Assembly (NCBI RefSeq): GCF_000005825.2
Contig: NC_013791.2
Span: forward strand, 3,162,001 to 3,226,000
Direction: 5' to 3'
Source: Alkalihalophilus pseudofirmus OF4
Lineage (GTDB): Bacteria; Bacillota; Bacilli; Bacillales; Bacillaceae_D
DNA length: 64,000 nucleotides
In this document: positions 1 to 7,307 of the stretch, piece by piece
Position numbering within the stretch: position 1 is the stretch's first letter
Layout of the letters: each line of letters begins with the position of its first letter
Notes under the pieces: generated by a model
Database searches by the model: none
What the model saw: only the letters and a program-made list of their open reading frames with translations
What the model was told of the DNA's origin: nothing
Translations under genes and position numbers: made by a program

Positions 1-741
1 TCTTTGCTGCTCGTTATTCATCATGCTGTAAGTTCCAAGACTCAAGTTCGCAATATCTACGCCATCATCAGCAGCAGTAGTAATTCCTGCTAATATACTC
101 GTCCAATTACTAACTCTATAAGAGGCCATGGCAAGTTCCGGACCAACTCCCATCACTCGACCATTAGCTGCAATCGTACCAGCCACATGCGTTCCATGCA
201 TGCCAGAGTAGGAGTTGTCTGCTGTTCCTGGAACGAATGATTTTGCAAATAATAGATTATCCTTAAGATCAGGGTGAGTTGTATCAACTCCAGAATCAAT
301 AACCCCTACTAAGACATCGTGGTTACCAGCATTCAATTTCCATGATTCTCCGTTATTAGTTACGCGTTTAATATCCCATTGGTACTCCTCATACAAATCA
401 GCTTCACTCGCATTGACTCTCAATTGATTTATTTCGTACGCTCGCTCTAGTTCAACTTCTGGGGATCGCAGTTCTACATCCTCTGCAACAGCTGCAATTC
501 CACCGTGATGTTGAGCCCATGCTTTAAATTCAGGATTTGAAGTGCTCACATTGATTACTCCTATTTGCGGGACTTCCTGTAAAACATCTACTCCTAAATC
601 AGCCATCTCTTCCACAATAGCCTTTGGAATTGTTTGTTGTGAGAATGTAATAATATAGTCCGTTTTTTCCTCAGCTAAGACTCCTGAGCCACCAAAAGCC
701 AATAACCCTGTTAATGTTAATCCTGCAATCCATTTTTTCAT
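1..741 (-). CDS. Secreted subtilase (S8 serine protease), 5' part
   Basis: The gene reads leftward from ATG 741, just after a GGAGGAATAC ribosome binding site, and runs off the window edge after 247 codons. The protein starts with a signal peptide (KK, then a hydrophobic stretch to VLA, about residue 23). A propeptide-like region follows, then a subtilase catalytic domain: the Asp box GVIDSGVDTTHPDL (Asp149) and the His box HGTHVAGTIAA (His182). The Ser box lies outside the window. By family it is an extracellular endopeptidase matured by propeptide cleavage. It lies outside the integrated element on the chromosomal side. Family assignment is secure; substrate and exact subfamily are unknown. 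Confidence 0.93.
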   Translation of the reverse strand, partial: MKKWIAGLTLTGLLAFGGSGVLAEEKTDYIITFSQQTIPKAIVEEMADLGVDVLQEVPQIGVINVSTSNPEFKAWAQHHGGIAAVAEDVELRSPEVELERAYEINQLRVNASEADLYEEYQWDIKRVTNNGESWKLNAGNHDVLVGVIDSGVDTTHPDLKDNLLFAKSFVPGTADNSYSGMHGTHVAGTIAANGRVMGVGPELAMASYRVSNWTSILAGITTAADDGVDIANLSLGTYSMMNNEQQR

Positions 742-1031
742 CGTATTCCTCCTCGTATGTTTTTACCGCCTTTTAAATGTTCGGTTCTCTAAGTAATTTC
801 CCTTCATCCACTTGTAAGATATTTGAAAATGAGTAATAAGCCCTTTAAATTTCATTAGTTCTTTATTACTTGAGTCATTTTAGCTAGTGATAGTATATTA
901 CAGTTAAAATATTAGCAATAAAGAGTCCAAGGATGTTAAAGTTATTAGTTCAATAATGTTAAAGCTATTAGTTCAACGAACAGCATGAAGAGCAATCTAA
1001 TTACGAAGTAGGAGAATATAAAATACACTAA
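742..1031. other. Intergenic region upstream of subtilase with a 23-bp tandem duplication
   Basis: No gene is supported here. It holds the promoter region of the leftward subtilase. It also contains a 23-bp tandem repeat (933-955 and 956-978, starting ATGTTAAAG and differing at two or three positions). An 61-codon open frame at 945-1130 crosses the attachment site and is not credible. Confidence 0.6.
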
Positions 1032-1033
1032 CA

Positions 1034-1070
1034 AAAAAAGGCGACCGCATTTGGTCGCCTTTCTTTTTTT
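1034..1070 (-). terminator. Rho-independent terminator, originally of tRNA-Ala
   Basis: A stem AAGGCGACC / GGTCGCCTT with a 6-nt loop is flanked by T/A runs on both sides, so it can act on either strand. It abuts the left attachment site exactly. Before integration it would have followed the leftward tRNA-Ala gene now at 17697-17769, which marks the chromosome/element junction. Confidence 0.8.
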
Positions 1071-1116
1071 ATGGAGCATAGCGGGCTCGAACCGCTGACC
1101 TCTTCGCTGCCAGCGA
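1071..1116 (-). repeat. Left attachment site, tRNA-Ala 3' fragment
   Basis: These 46 bases match 17696-17741 exactly: discriminator base, acceptor 3' strand, T arm, variable loop and anticodon 3' half. Identity stops at 1117. The fragment lacks the 5' half, so it is not a functional tRNA. Confidence 0.93.
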
Positions 1117-1149
1117 TACTTCCGAACCATTCCACGTTTCTATATACGG

Positions 1150-1192
1150 CAAGTCTATACGATAAGCCTAACGTTAAGCCACGTTTATCATA
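1150..1192. promoter_or_regulatory. Possible recombinase arm site (left end)
   Basis: The string CAAGTCT...ATAAGCCT (1150-1169) recurs near the right end as CAAGTCT...ATAAGCCT (17636-17654), each 34-42 bp inside an attachment core and in the same orientation. A 17-bp part, ATACGATAAGCCTAACG (1157-1173), is repeated exactly at 2109-2125 just upstream of the serine recombinase. These are candidate integrase arm sites or serine recombinase sites. The repeats are seen; the function is inferred. Confidence 0.45.
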
Positions 1193-1341
1193 CACTTTCC
1201 CGAAAATTATGTAATATAACGCAATCTTAACATACAGGCGTTGGTTGGCGCAATATAAAGAACGTTTCGCTGCACCTAACGACCGATTACCTACCGCGCA
1301 AAAGTTAGTTGCACGTATGACGTTGCTAGCAACAACGAATA

Positions 1342-1794
1342 TTACAAGTTCCTTTTTAATGCCCTTAAAAATTCATTTATATCATTATCCATACTCTCTT
1401 TATAATCTCTATAATCATGAAATTCATTCGAAACCTCAAATGTATCGCCTGTATTCAACTTAATAGTTACAAGTTTATTCTGTTTACTTAGAGACTCGAT
1501 ATTAGGATATGCATATTCTTCCACGATTTTCTCTATCAATTTAAATGGGTACTCAGTTTTATTAATTGTAATTACACAACTTTGCCCTTCAATTCTTTTA
1601 TTTTCATGTGCTTCATAAGTGTAGTGCGTTAATGATTGTTTTGCGCAGTGAAGAACTTCAATCTTACCATCTTCTTTATATATCTCTACTGCATTAATTA
1701 TCCCTTCATGCGTATGGTCCAATATAGAAAAAAATTTATCACTATATTTATTACCTTTGTGCTGAAATCTAAGATACATTGTCAAAATAACCAC
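1342..1794 (-). CDS. Hypothetical protein, AT-rich cargo gene
   Basis: A 145-150 residue protein with no family I recognise. It is lysine/glutamate/isoleucine-rich and predicted soluble. Base composition is clearly more AT-rich than the neighbouring recombinase, which suggests separate acquisition. The start is uncertain: GTG 1794 lies too close to AAAGG, while TTG 1785 (9-nt spacing) or ATG 1779 fit better. The gene sits alone between two copies of a 17-bp repeat (1157-1173, 2109-2125), so it could be a late addition (moron-like) gene. Confidence 0.6.
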   Translation of the reverse strand: MVILTMYLRFQHKGNKYSDKFFSILDHTHEGIINAVEIYKEDGKIEVLHCAKQSLTHYTYEAHENKRIEGQSCVITINKTEYPFKLIEKIVEEYAYPNIESLSKQNKLVTIKLNTGDTFEVSNEFHDYRDYKESMDNDINEFLRALKRNL

Positions 1795-2144
1795 GCCTTT
1801 CGATATAGTATATTTTTACTATACTACATAAATACACAATACTCACTATATTTTTACAATTATTTATCACCTTTCATGAAGAGTCAAAGTGTTTTCTAAA
1901 AATTCGCGGTGTATCCGAAGAAGATGCCGGTACACACGACCCTAGGCTATGGGGGTCGCCGCCACTTCTCCACTCACCCCGTCCGCACCTAGTCCGATAA
2001 CGATAGTTTATGAAACGTTAAATAAAACGAAACTTTTGCGCTGAAATGAATCAATAAATCGGTACGATATCCGTTTCATTATCTATTGACCGATAACATA
2101 CGTTTATGATACGATAAGCCTAACGAATACTAGGAGGCGTTATT
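1795..2144. other. Intergenic region with putative recombinase binding repeats
   Basis: No gene is seen. Upstream of the serine recombinase there are variants of CGATAAC / ACGTTTATGATA (about 1997-2020 and 2091-2111) and the 17-bp repeat at 2109-2125. A small hairpin GACCC...GGGGGTC lies at about 1938-1957. This arrangement resembles the res/regulatory region found upstream of many tnpR-like genes, but subsites cannot be assigned with confidence. Confidence 0.4.
2109..2125. repeat. 17-bp direct repeat copy upstream of serine recombinase
   Basis: ATACGATAAGCCTAACG matches 1157-1173 exactly and ends a few bases before the recombinase ribosome binding site. It could be a recombination subsite and autoregulatory operator. 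Confidence 0.5.
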
Positions 2145-2708
2145 ATGATTATCGGATATGCTCGCGTATCAACAGCGGATCAATCGCTCGACTTACAAAT
2201 GGACGCATTAAACAAAGCCGGATGCGAACGGATATACACGGAAAAGGCAAGCGGCGGCAAGGATGACCGCATCGAGCTAGCGAGGGTACTCGACACCTTA
2301 CGCGAAGGTGACACCCTCGTCGTCTATAAGCTAGACCGCCTAGCCCGTTCCACCAAGAAGCTAATCGAGGTGGCGGACCTACTCGACGAACTCGGTGCGG
2401 AGCTCGTAAGCATAAACGATAATATGGACACCAAGACGCCCATCGGCAAGGCGATGTTTCGTATGATCGGCGTGATTGCCGAGCTGGAACGAGATATGAT
2501 AAGGGAACGCACTAAGGCGGGATTAGAAGCGGCGCGGGCTCGTGGTCGCAAAGGTGGTCGCCCTAAGACTGACGCTCGCAAGCTAGATCATGCGGTGCGG
2601 TTATACGAAGCTAAGTCTCATAGCGTGAGGGAAATTACGGAGCTTACCGGAGTTAGTAAAGGCTCTTTGTACCGCGAATTGGATCGGAGGAAAGAAGGCG
2701 CTCAATAA
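2145..2708 (+). CDS. Serine recombinase (resolvase/invertase family)
   Basis: A 187-aa small serine recombinase of Tn3-resolvase/Hin size. It has the N-terminal catalytic motif YARVST (Ser9), the LDRLAR motif near residues 66-71, GKAMFRMIGVIAELERDMI leading into helix E, and a C-terminal helix-turn-helix (SVREITELTGVSKGSLYR). It cuts and rejoins DNA through a 5' phosphoserine link. The start is fixed by AGGAGGCG six bases before ATG. A terminator follows immediately. Its substrate may be the 17-bp repeats at 1157 and 2109. Such enzymes on plasmids and satellites resolve multimers or invert segments; which applies here is unknown. Confidence 0.92.
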   Translation: MIIGYARVSTADQSLDLQMDALNKAGCERIYTEKASGGKDDRIELARVLDTLREGDTLVVYKLDRLARSTKKLIEVADLLDELGAELVSINDNMDTKTPIGKAMFRMIGVIAELERDMIRERTKAGLEAARARGRKGGRPKTDARKLDHAVRLYEAKSHSVREITELTGVSKGSLYRELDRRKEGAQ

Positions 2709-2723
2709 AGGGCGTCTTTTTTG
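2696..2723 (+). terminator. Terminator of the serine recombinase gene
   Basis: AGGCGC pairs with GCGTCT around the stop codon, followed by a run of Ts. It would block rightward transcription from entering the hairpin array at 2757-3246. Confidence 0.65.
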
Positions 2724-2756
2724 CGTGTTCAAAGTATTCCGGACCCCACGCGCAAG

Positions 2757-3246
2757 GACCGTGTCGCAGGTAATATCGGAAGTATTCGGAATAGCCCCGG
2801 TACACTTCCTTCTATATATGCGTACCCTTTCGAAAACTTCCGATGCCTCTCCGTCTGACCCGTGTCGCAGTCGTAGAGTGTAAATAGTGTAACGGAAAAT
2901 ACCGACTATGACCGCCTTACTGACGCCTTTCTTCTATATAGTGCGTAATCGGTACTGAACGTTACACTCTGCGCCTCTATCCGAAGCCTTTCGCAGTTAA
3001 ATATCACAGCGGATCACAAGCTCGAAAAGTTTCCGACGCGTGTCTATCTGGACCCCCTCGCAGGTTTAGAGTCCAAATAGTCTAACGTTCGATTTCCGTT
3101 CCTTCTATATATGTCCGCAAAAATGGACGTTAGACTCTATAGTCGCATGTAGTCGGACACCGGCGGTCATTCCCGCTCATATTTGCGATGTGTTTCTTCT
3201 TATATGTATACGCAATAAACGAACAATGTCCGGCTAGATGCGACTA
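2757..3246. repeat. Array of four variable-stem hairpin units with a conserved TTYCTTCTATATATG loop
   Basis: Four units lie in a 580-bp gap without genes. Outer 9-bp arms: 2775-2783/2836-2844 (ATCGGAAGT), 2886-2894/2960-2968 (AGTGTAACG), 3079-3087/3128-3136 (AGTCTAACG), 3151-3159/3227-3235 (AGTCGGACA, one G-T pair). Each encloses TTYCTTCTATATATG or a close variant, at 2806, 2928, 3099 and 3193, 14-20 bp before the right arm. Inner stems (for example TACCGA/TCGGTA, TTGCG/CGCAA) differ between units but remain paired. A box like GACCCGTGTCGCAG precedes units 1-3 (2757, 2857, 3051). Arms change while complementarity is kept. The array is insulated by terminators on both sides. Function unknown. 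Confidence 0.75.
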
Positions 3247-3255
3247 AAGCTATGT

Positions 3256-3284
3256 AAAGAGAAAGAGACGCAATTAAGCGCCCC
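3256..3284 (-). terminator. Terminator of the tail-module operon
   Basis: Read leftward, GGGGCGC pairs with GCGTCTC (7 bp including G-T pairs) around TTAATT, followed by TTTCTCTTT. It lies directly after the stop of the DUF2577-like gene. Confidence 0.6.
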
Positions 3285-3291
3285 TCATCGT

Positions 3292-3573
3292 TTAAATAAT
3301 TTCGTCTAACACTACACAAAACTGCTCTCGCTCATCCCATGCAACAAGCGCTTGCTCTCCGACTTTTAAATTAGCAGCCGACCTTGTGACGGTTAGGAAA
3401 GCGCGATCTAATTCGATCTCATCGCTGTTCATTCTAATGCGCATATTCGGCATTGGCTCGAGTACAGTAGCTCGCTCTAACTTAGTATCTGTATTGTAGC
3501 CAAGCCTCTCGATAACTTGTGCTAATTTGGCGGTACCACTGCCCTCGATTCTTAAACTTCGGTGTATAGTCAA
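3292..3573 (-). CDS. DUF2577-like phage tail protein (XkdR-like)
   Basis: A 93-aa protein. Its C-terminal half (basic/hydrophobic strand, then VGEQALVAW and a final VVLDEI strand) resembles the short DUF2577 proteins of PBSX-type contractile-tail phages, which lie after the tape measure gene in the tail/baseplate cluster. Here it starts directly after the tape measure stop codon (translational coupling likely). The usual neighbours (LysM protein, gpD-like hub, DUF2634, baseplate J) are missing. It may act with the tape measure at the tail-baseplate end. The family call rests on pattern and context, not on a search. Confidence 0.55.
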   Translation of the reverse strand: MTIHRSLRIEGSGTAKLAQVIERLGYNTDTKLERATVLEPMPNMRIRMNSDEIELDRAFLTVTRSAANLKVGEQALVAWDEREQFCVVLDEII

Positions 3574-5751
3574 TTAAAACGCCCCCGTTAAACTTGGTTT
3601 ATGTCGTAATATTTGTTTACCTAACTCTTCAGCAATTGCTTCAATGTCGCTCTCTTGGCGTACGTGGAAAGTATTTCCGGAGATAGTTACGGTAGTACCA
3701 CCACCATTACCACCACCGGCGCGACCTTCTCGGTATGCTTGTGCTTCTTCGCGTGGTAATACCATTTCACCGCGGTGAAGTCTCGCATGATATCCATCAT
3801 ATCTGACGTTATCTAACCCGTGATAATGTCCGTTCCCATTTCCTGCTCTTCCGCCTGTTACTAAATTAATAGCTCCGCTGAAGCTCGGCATCTTAAAGTT
3901 AGTAATCGCGCTCGTAAATGAGTCCCACTTGCCTTTCGCAGTATCAATGAACGACATTAGCGGACTAAAGAAGTCGCTTACCGCTGAAGTAGCCGATGAC
4001 ATAGAGTCGCTAATCTTCGTTTTAACCTCGTCCCACGTTTCGCGAGTCTTTCTGCCGATGTCGGTGAAGTTCGATTTAATGCCCGACCACAATTCGGCTG
4101 CTTTAGCGCGGATCTCATCGAAGTTTTGATACAAAGATACGCCTGCCGCAATTAGTGCGCCAATAGGACCCGCAACAATAGCAAGCATCGGATTATCTTT
4201 CAGTCGTGCCCATAGCTGTAATGCGCGCTCCTTGATCGTGTCGAAGTTTTGATAAAGCGAGATACCGGCCGCGATTAAAGCGCCTATTGGTCCAGCTACA
4301 ATTGCGAGCATTGGATTGTCTTTTAAACGTTCCCATAATTGAAGCGCCTTCTCTTTAACCGTGTCCCAATTTTTCCACAATAAATATCCGGCCGCGATTA
4401 ATCCTACGATCGCTGCGATAACCCATGTGATTGGAGAGGCCAATAAAGTAACGTTTAACATTGCCTTTGCTGCAGCTAGCATCTTGAATCCGGCCACCAT
4501 CGACGGAATCATTGAAAGTACAATGCCTATGCCTAGCGCAATAGGAGCAATAGCTGCCGCTAAAATACCAAGTACGATAATGATCTTTTGTGAACGGTCA
4601 TCAAGTGCGCCGAACTTAGATGCTAATTCCCCGATAAATTCGGCAGCTTGTCTTACATACGGCTTTAACTGGTCGCCGAGTACGAGCATAAAGCCTTCAA
4701 TCGAGGACCTCATACTCCGGAACGCCCCGCCTAGCGTATCTTCCATTATGCCGGCTGCTTCTTCTGCGTATCCAGTCGAGCCTCGTATCGCTTCTTCAAG
4801 CTTGTTGTAGCTCGCCGATCCTTCTTGGAGCATCGCATTGACTCCTCGCATCGCTTGTTCGCCAAATATCGAACCTAATGCGGCATCTTTCTGCGCGGTA
4901 GTCATTCCCTGCGTAGCCTTTTCGACGTCTCCCATTACCGAGCCTAAGTCACGCATGTTCCCCTGCGCGTCATATAGCTCTAACGTCATATCTCCTATCG
5001 CCAGCATGCCATCAACCGCTTTATTACGCATGTCTGACAACATTGACGTTAATGTCGTACCGGCTTGCGACCCCTTGAGGGATTGGTTGGCAAGAACTCC
5101 GAGTACGGCGTTTGTTTGCGCCATATCCATACCGGCTGAAGCAGCGGCACCGCCCGCATATTTAAGAGCCTCACCGAGCATATGAACGTCAGTATTAGCG
5201 ACCGCTTGCGTTTTAGCAAACATATCGGCTGCTTCACCAGCTCTACCGGCTTCCATTCCAAAAGCGGCCATTTGATCGGTTAGAATGTCGGAAGCACTTG
5301 CGAGATCCATTGACGCAGCACTCGCTAAGTTTAGAAGTCCAGGAGACGCCTCCATAATCTGATTTGCATTCCAGCCGGCTAGTGCCATGTAACTTTGGGC
5401 ATCCGCTACTTGGGACGCCGAGTGCGCTGTCGTAGAACCGAGCTGCATCGCTTGTTCGCGCATCTTTTCAAATTGCTCACCTGTGGCGCCGCTGATCGCT
5501 TGTACTTTCGCCATAGAATCATCGAAAGCAGCGACTGTCTTAACTGAAGTACCCGCAATAGCTGTTAAAGGCGCCGTGACAGCGACCGATCCGACTTTAC
5601 CGAATTTCTGAAGGGCACCGCCCCATTTTTCGAAGTTCTTTTGATTTTTTTCTATCTGATCGCTAAATTTACTTACGCCTTCACTGGCGCTTCTTAGCGG
5701 TTTACTGAATTTATCAGTTAGCTTTAAAACAGCCTCTAAATTAAACGCCAT
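3574..5751 (-). CDS. Phage tail tape measure protein (TP901-1 type)
   Basis: 725 aa. An N-terminal coiled-coil segment (about 1-60) is followed by the TP901-type core (about 75-370, with SVKTVAAFDDSMAKVQAISGATG and LGSTTAHSASQVADA), hydrophobic segments (about 385-465), two tandem 41-residue repeats (about 460-501 and 501-542) containing KDNPMLAIVAGPIGALIAAG, and a C-terminal G-rich tail with LHRGEMVLPREEA (about 655-670), typical of tape measure ends. By family it sets tail length and helps deliver DNA. The length fits a short-to-medium tail. It is unusual that no capsid, tube or terminase genes accompany it in the element. Confidence 0.92.
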   Translation of the reverse strand: MAFNLEAVLKLTDKFSKPLRSASEGVSKFSDQIEKNQKNFEKWGGALQKFGKVGSVAVTAPLTAIAGTSVKTVAAFDDSMAKVQAISGATGEQFEKMREQAMQLGSTTAHSASQVADAQSYMALAGWNANQIMEASPGLLNLASAASMDLASASDILTDQMAAFGMEAGRAGEAADMFAKTQAVANTDVHMLGEALKYAGGAAASAGMDMAQTNAVLGVLANQSLKGSQAGTTLTSMLSDMRNKAVDGMLAIGDMTLELYDAQGNMRDLGSVMGDVEKATQGMTTAQKDAALGSIFGEQAMRGVNAMLQEGSASYNKLEEAIRGSTGYAEEAAGIMEDTLGGAFRSMRSSIEGFMLVLGDQLKPYVRQAAEFIGELASKFGALDDRSQKIIIVLGILAAAIAPIALGIGIVLSMIPSMVAGFKMLAAAKAMLNVTLLASPITWVIAAIVGLIAAGYLLWKNWDTVKEKALQLWERLKDNPMLAIVAGPIGALIAAGISLYQNFDTIKERALQLWARLKDNPMLAIVAGPIGALIAAGVSLYQNFDEIRAKAAELWSGIKSNFTDIGRKTRETWDEVKTKISDSMSSATSAVSDFFSPLMSFIDTAKGKWDSFTSAITNFKMPSFSGAINLVTGGRAGNGNGHYHGLDNVRYDGYHARLHRGEMVLPREEAQAYREGRAGGGNGGGTTVTISGNTFHVRQESDIEAIAEELGKQILRHKPSLTGAF
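4126..4371 (-). repeat. Tandem 123-bp duplication inside the tape measure gene
   Basis: Two adjacent 41-codon units encode nearly identical peptides (KALQLWERLKDNPMLAIVAG versus RALQLWARLKDNPMLAIVAG, each continuing PIGALIAAG and ending LYQNFD). The DNA has diverged at many third positions. Protein-level conservation with silent drift suggests an old, selected duplication. In tape measure proteins a repeat adds length, here 41 residues. Confidence 0.8.
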
Positions 5752-6015
5752 TTATACCACCCACTTCTCGCTGACCTCAATAATCCTGTCGTTAATGCGT
5801 TCACATTCATCGTAGTCATACTTTCGTAATGACACCGCCATAGCTTGGAGAGCATCGGATATTCCCCGCATCGCTTCTTTTGTTTCGCCTTCAAGCCCAT
5901 CAATGAAGCGGTCGTACTCCTTAAGTTTGCGAATGGATCGCTTGGAAATGATGCCGGTTCCCATTTCGGCGTGAATCGAAGTGAATAGCTCGGATAATCC
6001 TGTCAGTGTTTTCAT
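5752..6015 (-). CDS. Hypothetical protein upstream of tape measure
   Basis: 87 aa, mostly helical and charged, not recognised. It lies where tail assembly chaperones usually sit, directly before the tape measure gene (stop and next start adjacent). It overlaps the 40-aa membrane peptide gene upstream by ATGA. No slippery frameshift site like that of G/GT chaperones was noticed. A chaperone-like role is only a positional guess. Confidence 0.7.
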   Translation of the reverse strand: MKTLTGLSELFTSIHAEMGTGIISKRSIRKLKEYDRFIDGLEGETKEAMRGISDALQAMAVSLRKYDYDECERINDRIIEVSEKWVV

Positions 6016-6134
6016 TTGATCTCCTCTTTTCTAATTTCATTTTTTAGTAGGTAAAGAAATAGCCCGCCGATCTGAACGGTAAAGTACAGATACGCAAGCA
6101 TTACAATAAAGCCAATTACATAAATGAAGCTCAA
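6012..6134 (-). CDS. Small membrane peptide (40 aa), TTG start
   Basis: A short frame with a TTG start at 6134, preceded by AGGCGGTGATTAA and ending in TGA that overlaps the ATG of the next gene (6015). The product begins MSFIYVIGFIVMLAYLYF and continues with a second hydrophobic stretch, then a charged tail (KNEIRKEEIK). It is first in the tail-module transcript. Size and topology would suit a membrane anchor or holin-like peptide, but no family is recognised. Ribosome binding site plus coupling makes it likely real. Confidence 0.65.
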   Translation of the reverse strand: MSFIYVIGFIVMLAYLYFTVQIGGLFLYLLKNEIRKEEIK

Positions 6135-6154
6135 TTAATCACCGCCTTTTGAAT

Positions 6155-6183
6155 AAATAAAAAAGACGCCCATTGCGGACGTC
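6155..6183 (-). terminator. Intrinsic terminator between the mid operon and the tail module
   Basis: Read leftward, GACGTCC pairs with GGGCGTC (one G-T) around GCAAT, followed by TTTTTTATTTATT. Only about 20 bp separate its T run from the TTG start at 6134, leaving no room for a new promoter. Expression of the tail module probably needs read-through or antitermination. Confidence 0.7.
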
Positions 6184-6208
6184 GTAAATTGGAGGAATTT
6201 CTATTCAG

Positions 6209-6466
6209 TTAGTTGTACTGCGCTAAGAACTCGCCTTTCAATCGAGCATAAACTGCCGCTGACTCCGGTGTCTTGTACGTTAATGCTGCACCATACGCGC
6301 GACTAAGCTTATCAGCATTTACATGGTCACTTGTAATTCGAGCCACTGCCGACCTGTCTCGCTCGGCTTTATAGTCCGCCGTTTCAATGTAAGTGTCGCC
6401 TACCATTGCTAATACTTCGCTGTCTTCTGTAATGACCGGCTTTCCTTCGTAAAATTTCATCTTCAT
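6209..6466 (-). CDS. Hypothetical protein, last gene of mid operon
   Basis: 85 aa (MKMKFYEGKPVITEDSEVLA...), soluble, family not recognised. A ribosome binding site (GGGGTTGTT region) precedes ATG 6466. It is followed by the terminator at 6155-6183. It belongs to the leftward run of small genes 9387 to 6209. Confidence 0.65.
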   Translation of the reverse strand: MKMKFYEGKPVITEDSEVLAMVGDTYIETADYKAERDRSAVARITSDHVNADKLSRAYGAALTYKTPESAAVYARLKGEFLAQYN

Positions 6467-6561
6467 CGTAACAACCCCTTTTTGATTTTTTTATTGGAGG
6501 AATCCATAGCTCCACATCGAATGATGTCTAGGCATCCGAGCTTCATCGCAGTATGTTTAAG

Positions 6562-7272
6562 TTACATAAAACTTTTATAATCTCTTACTAACGATTGGTA
6601 ACCTTCGCCGAACAGTTTAGAAACTCCGACATTAATTTGCATTTCATCAACCGCCGAGCTACCTTTAAGTGCTTCAATTTCTTTTAGTAAATCTTGCGCA
6701 GCTACTTTCTCAGAACGTGATCCTGTAATCTTTAAACCGTCGTACACTGTTCTTAATCGAGTTGGATCCGTATGCGCACTCATTTGAGCGCCGAAACTAG
6801 CGAACTCGCTCGCGACTTTGTTTGCAAAATAAGGCGATTCAATTCCGGAAATAAAGTCGAGCATTGCTTGAGCACTTGTCCGACTCGGAAAGACCGCTAG
6901 TTCCGTTTTAAGCTCGCTGAATTTCTGCTCAAATAGCGCAATATCAACGTCAGCAGGTTTCGCTTCCGGACTTGTCGCTAGCTTTTTCGCAACTTGTTCC
7001 GCCTCTTCAAGCTCTTTTTGCTTAACGTTCTCAATAACACTGATAATCTTCGCTAATTGGCGAGCGCCTTCTTTCTTAATTTCGCGTTCTTTTTCGGCCA
7101 TACCAAAAGCTGATAAAGTTCGATCGTTTGTTACTTCGCTTAGCTTCTGTTTGACTTCATTGAAGATTACTGCTGCTTGCGCCATCGAGCTATTACCTTT
7201 CGCTTCTCCAGGCGTTGTATATTTTAATGACTTTACCTTCTCAATACGTTCCTTAATTTGTTGAATACTCAT
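6562..7272 (-). CDS. Hypothetical helical/coiled-coil protein
   Basis: 236 aa, almost entirely charged helix with heptad-like stretches (KQKELEEAEQVAKKLA, about 82-98). It has no signal peptide or membrane span. GGAGTCGG precedes ATG. Family not recognised. With the next two genes it forms a set of three helical proteins of unknown role; a structural or scaffold-like role in a satellite is possible but unproven. Confidence 0.7.
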   Translation of the reverse strand: MSIQQIKERIEKVKSLKYTTPGEAKGNSSMAQAAVIFNEVKQKLSEVTNDRTLSAFGMAEKEREIKKEGARQLAKIISVIENVKQKELEEAEQVAKKLATSPEAKPADVDIALFEQKFSELKTELAVFPSRTSAQAMLDFISGIESPYFANKVASEFASFGAQMSAHTDPTRLRTVYDGLKITGSRSEKVAAQDLLKEIEALKGSSAVDEMQINVGVSKLFGEGYQSLVRDYKSFM

Positions 7273-7307
7273 AAATGACCGACTCCTTTTTAGTGTGGTA
7301 TTTGAAA

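Noticed and set aside
1071-1116. Second tRNA-Ala gene at the left end
   Set aside because: Only the 3' 46 bases match; the 5' half is absent, so it is an attachment-site remnant.
945-1130. 61-codon leftward frame at the left element boundary
   Set aside because: It reads through the tRNA-derived attachment site and the terminator; no ribosome binding site.
4361-4810. 149-codon rightward frame inside the tape measure gene
   Set aside because: Antisense shadow; the tape measure frame has family motifs, coupling and a clear product.
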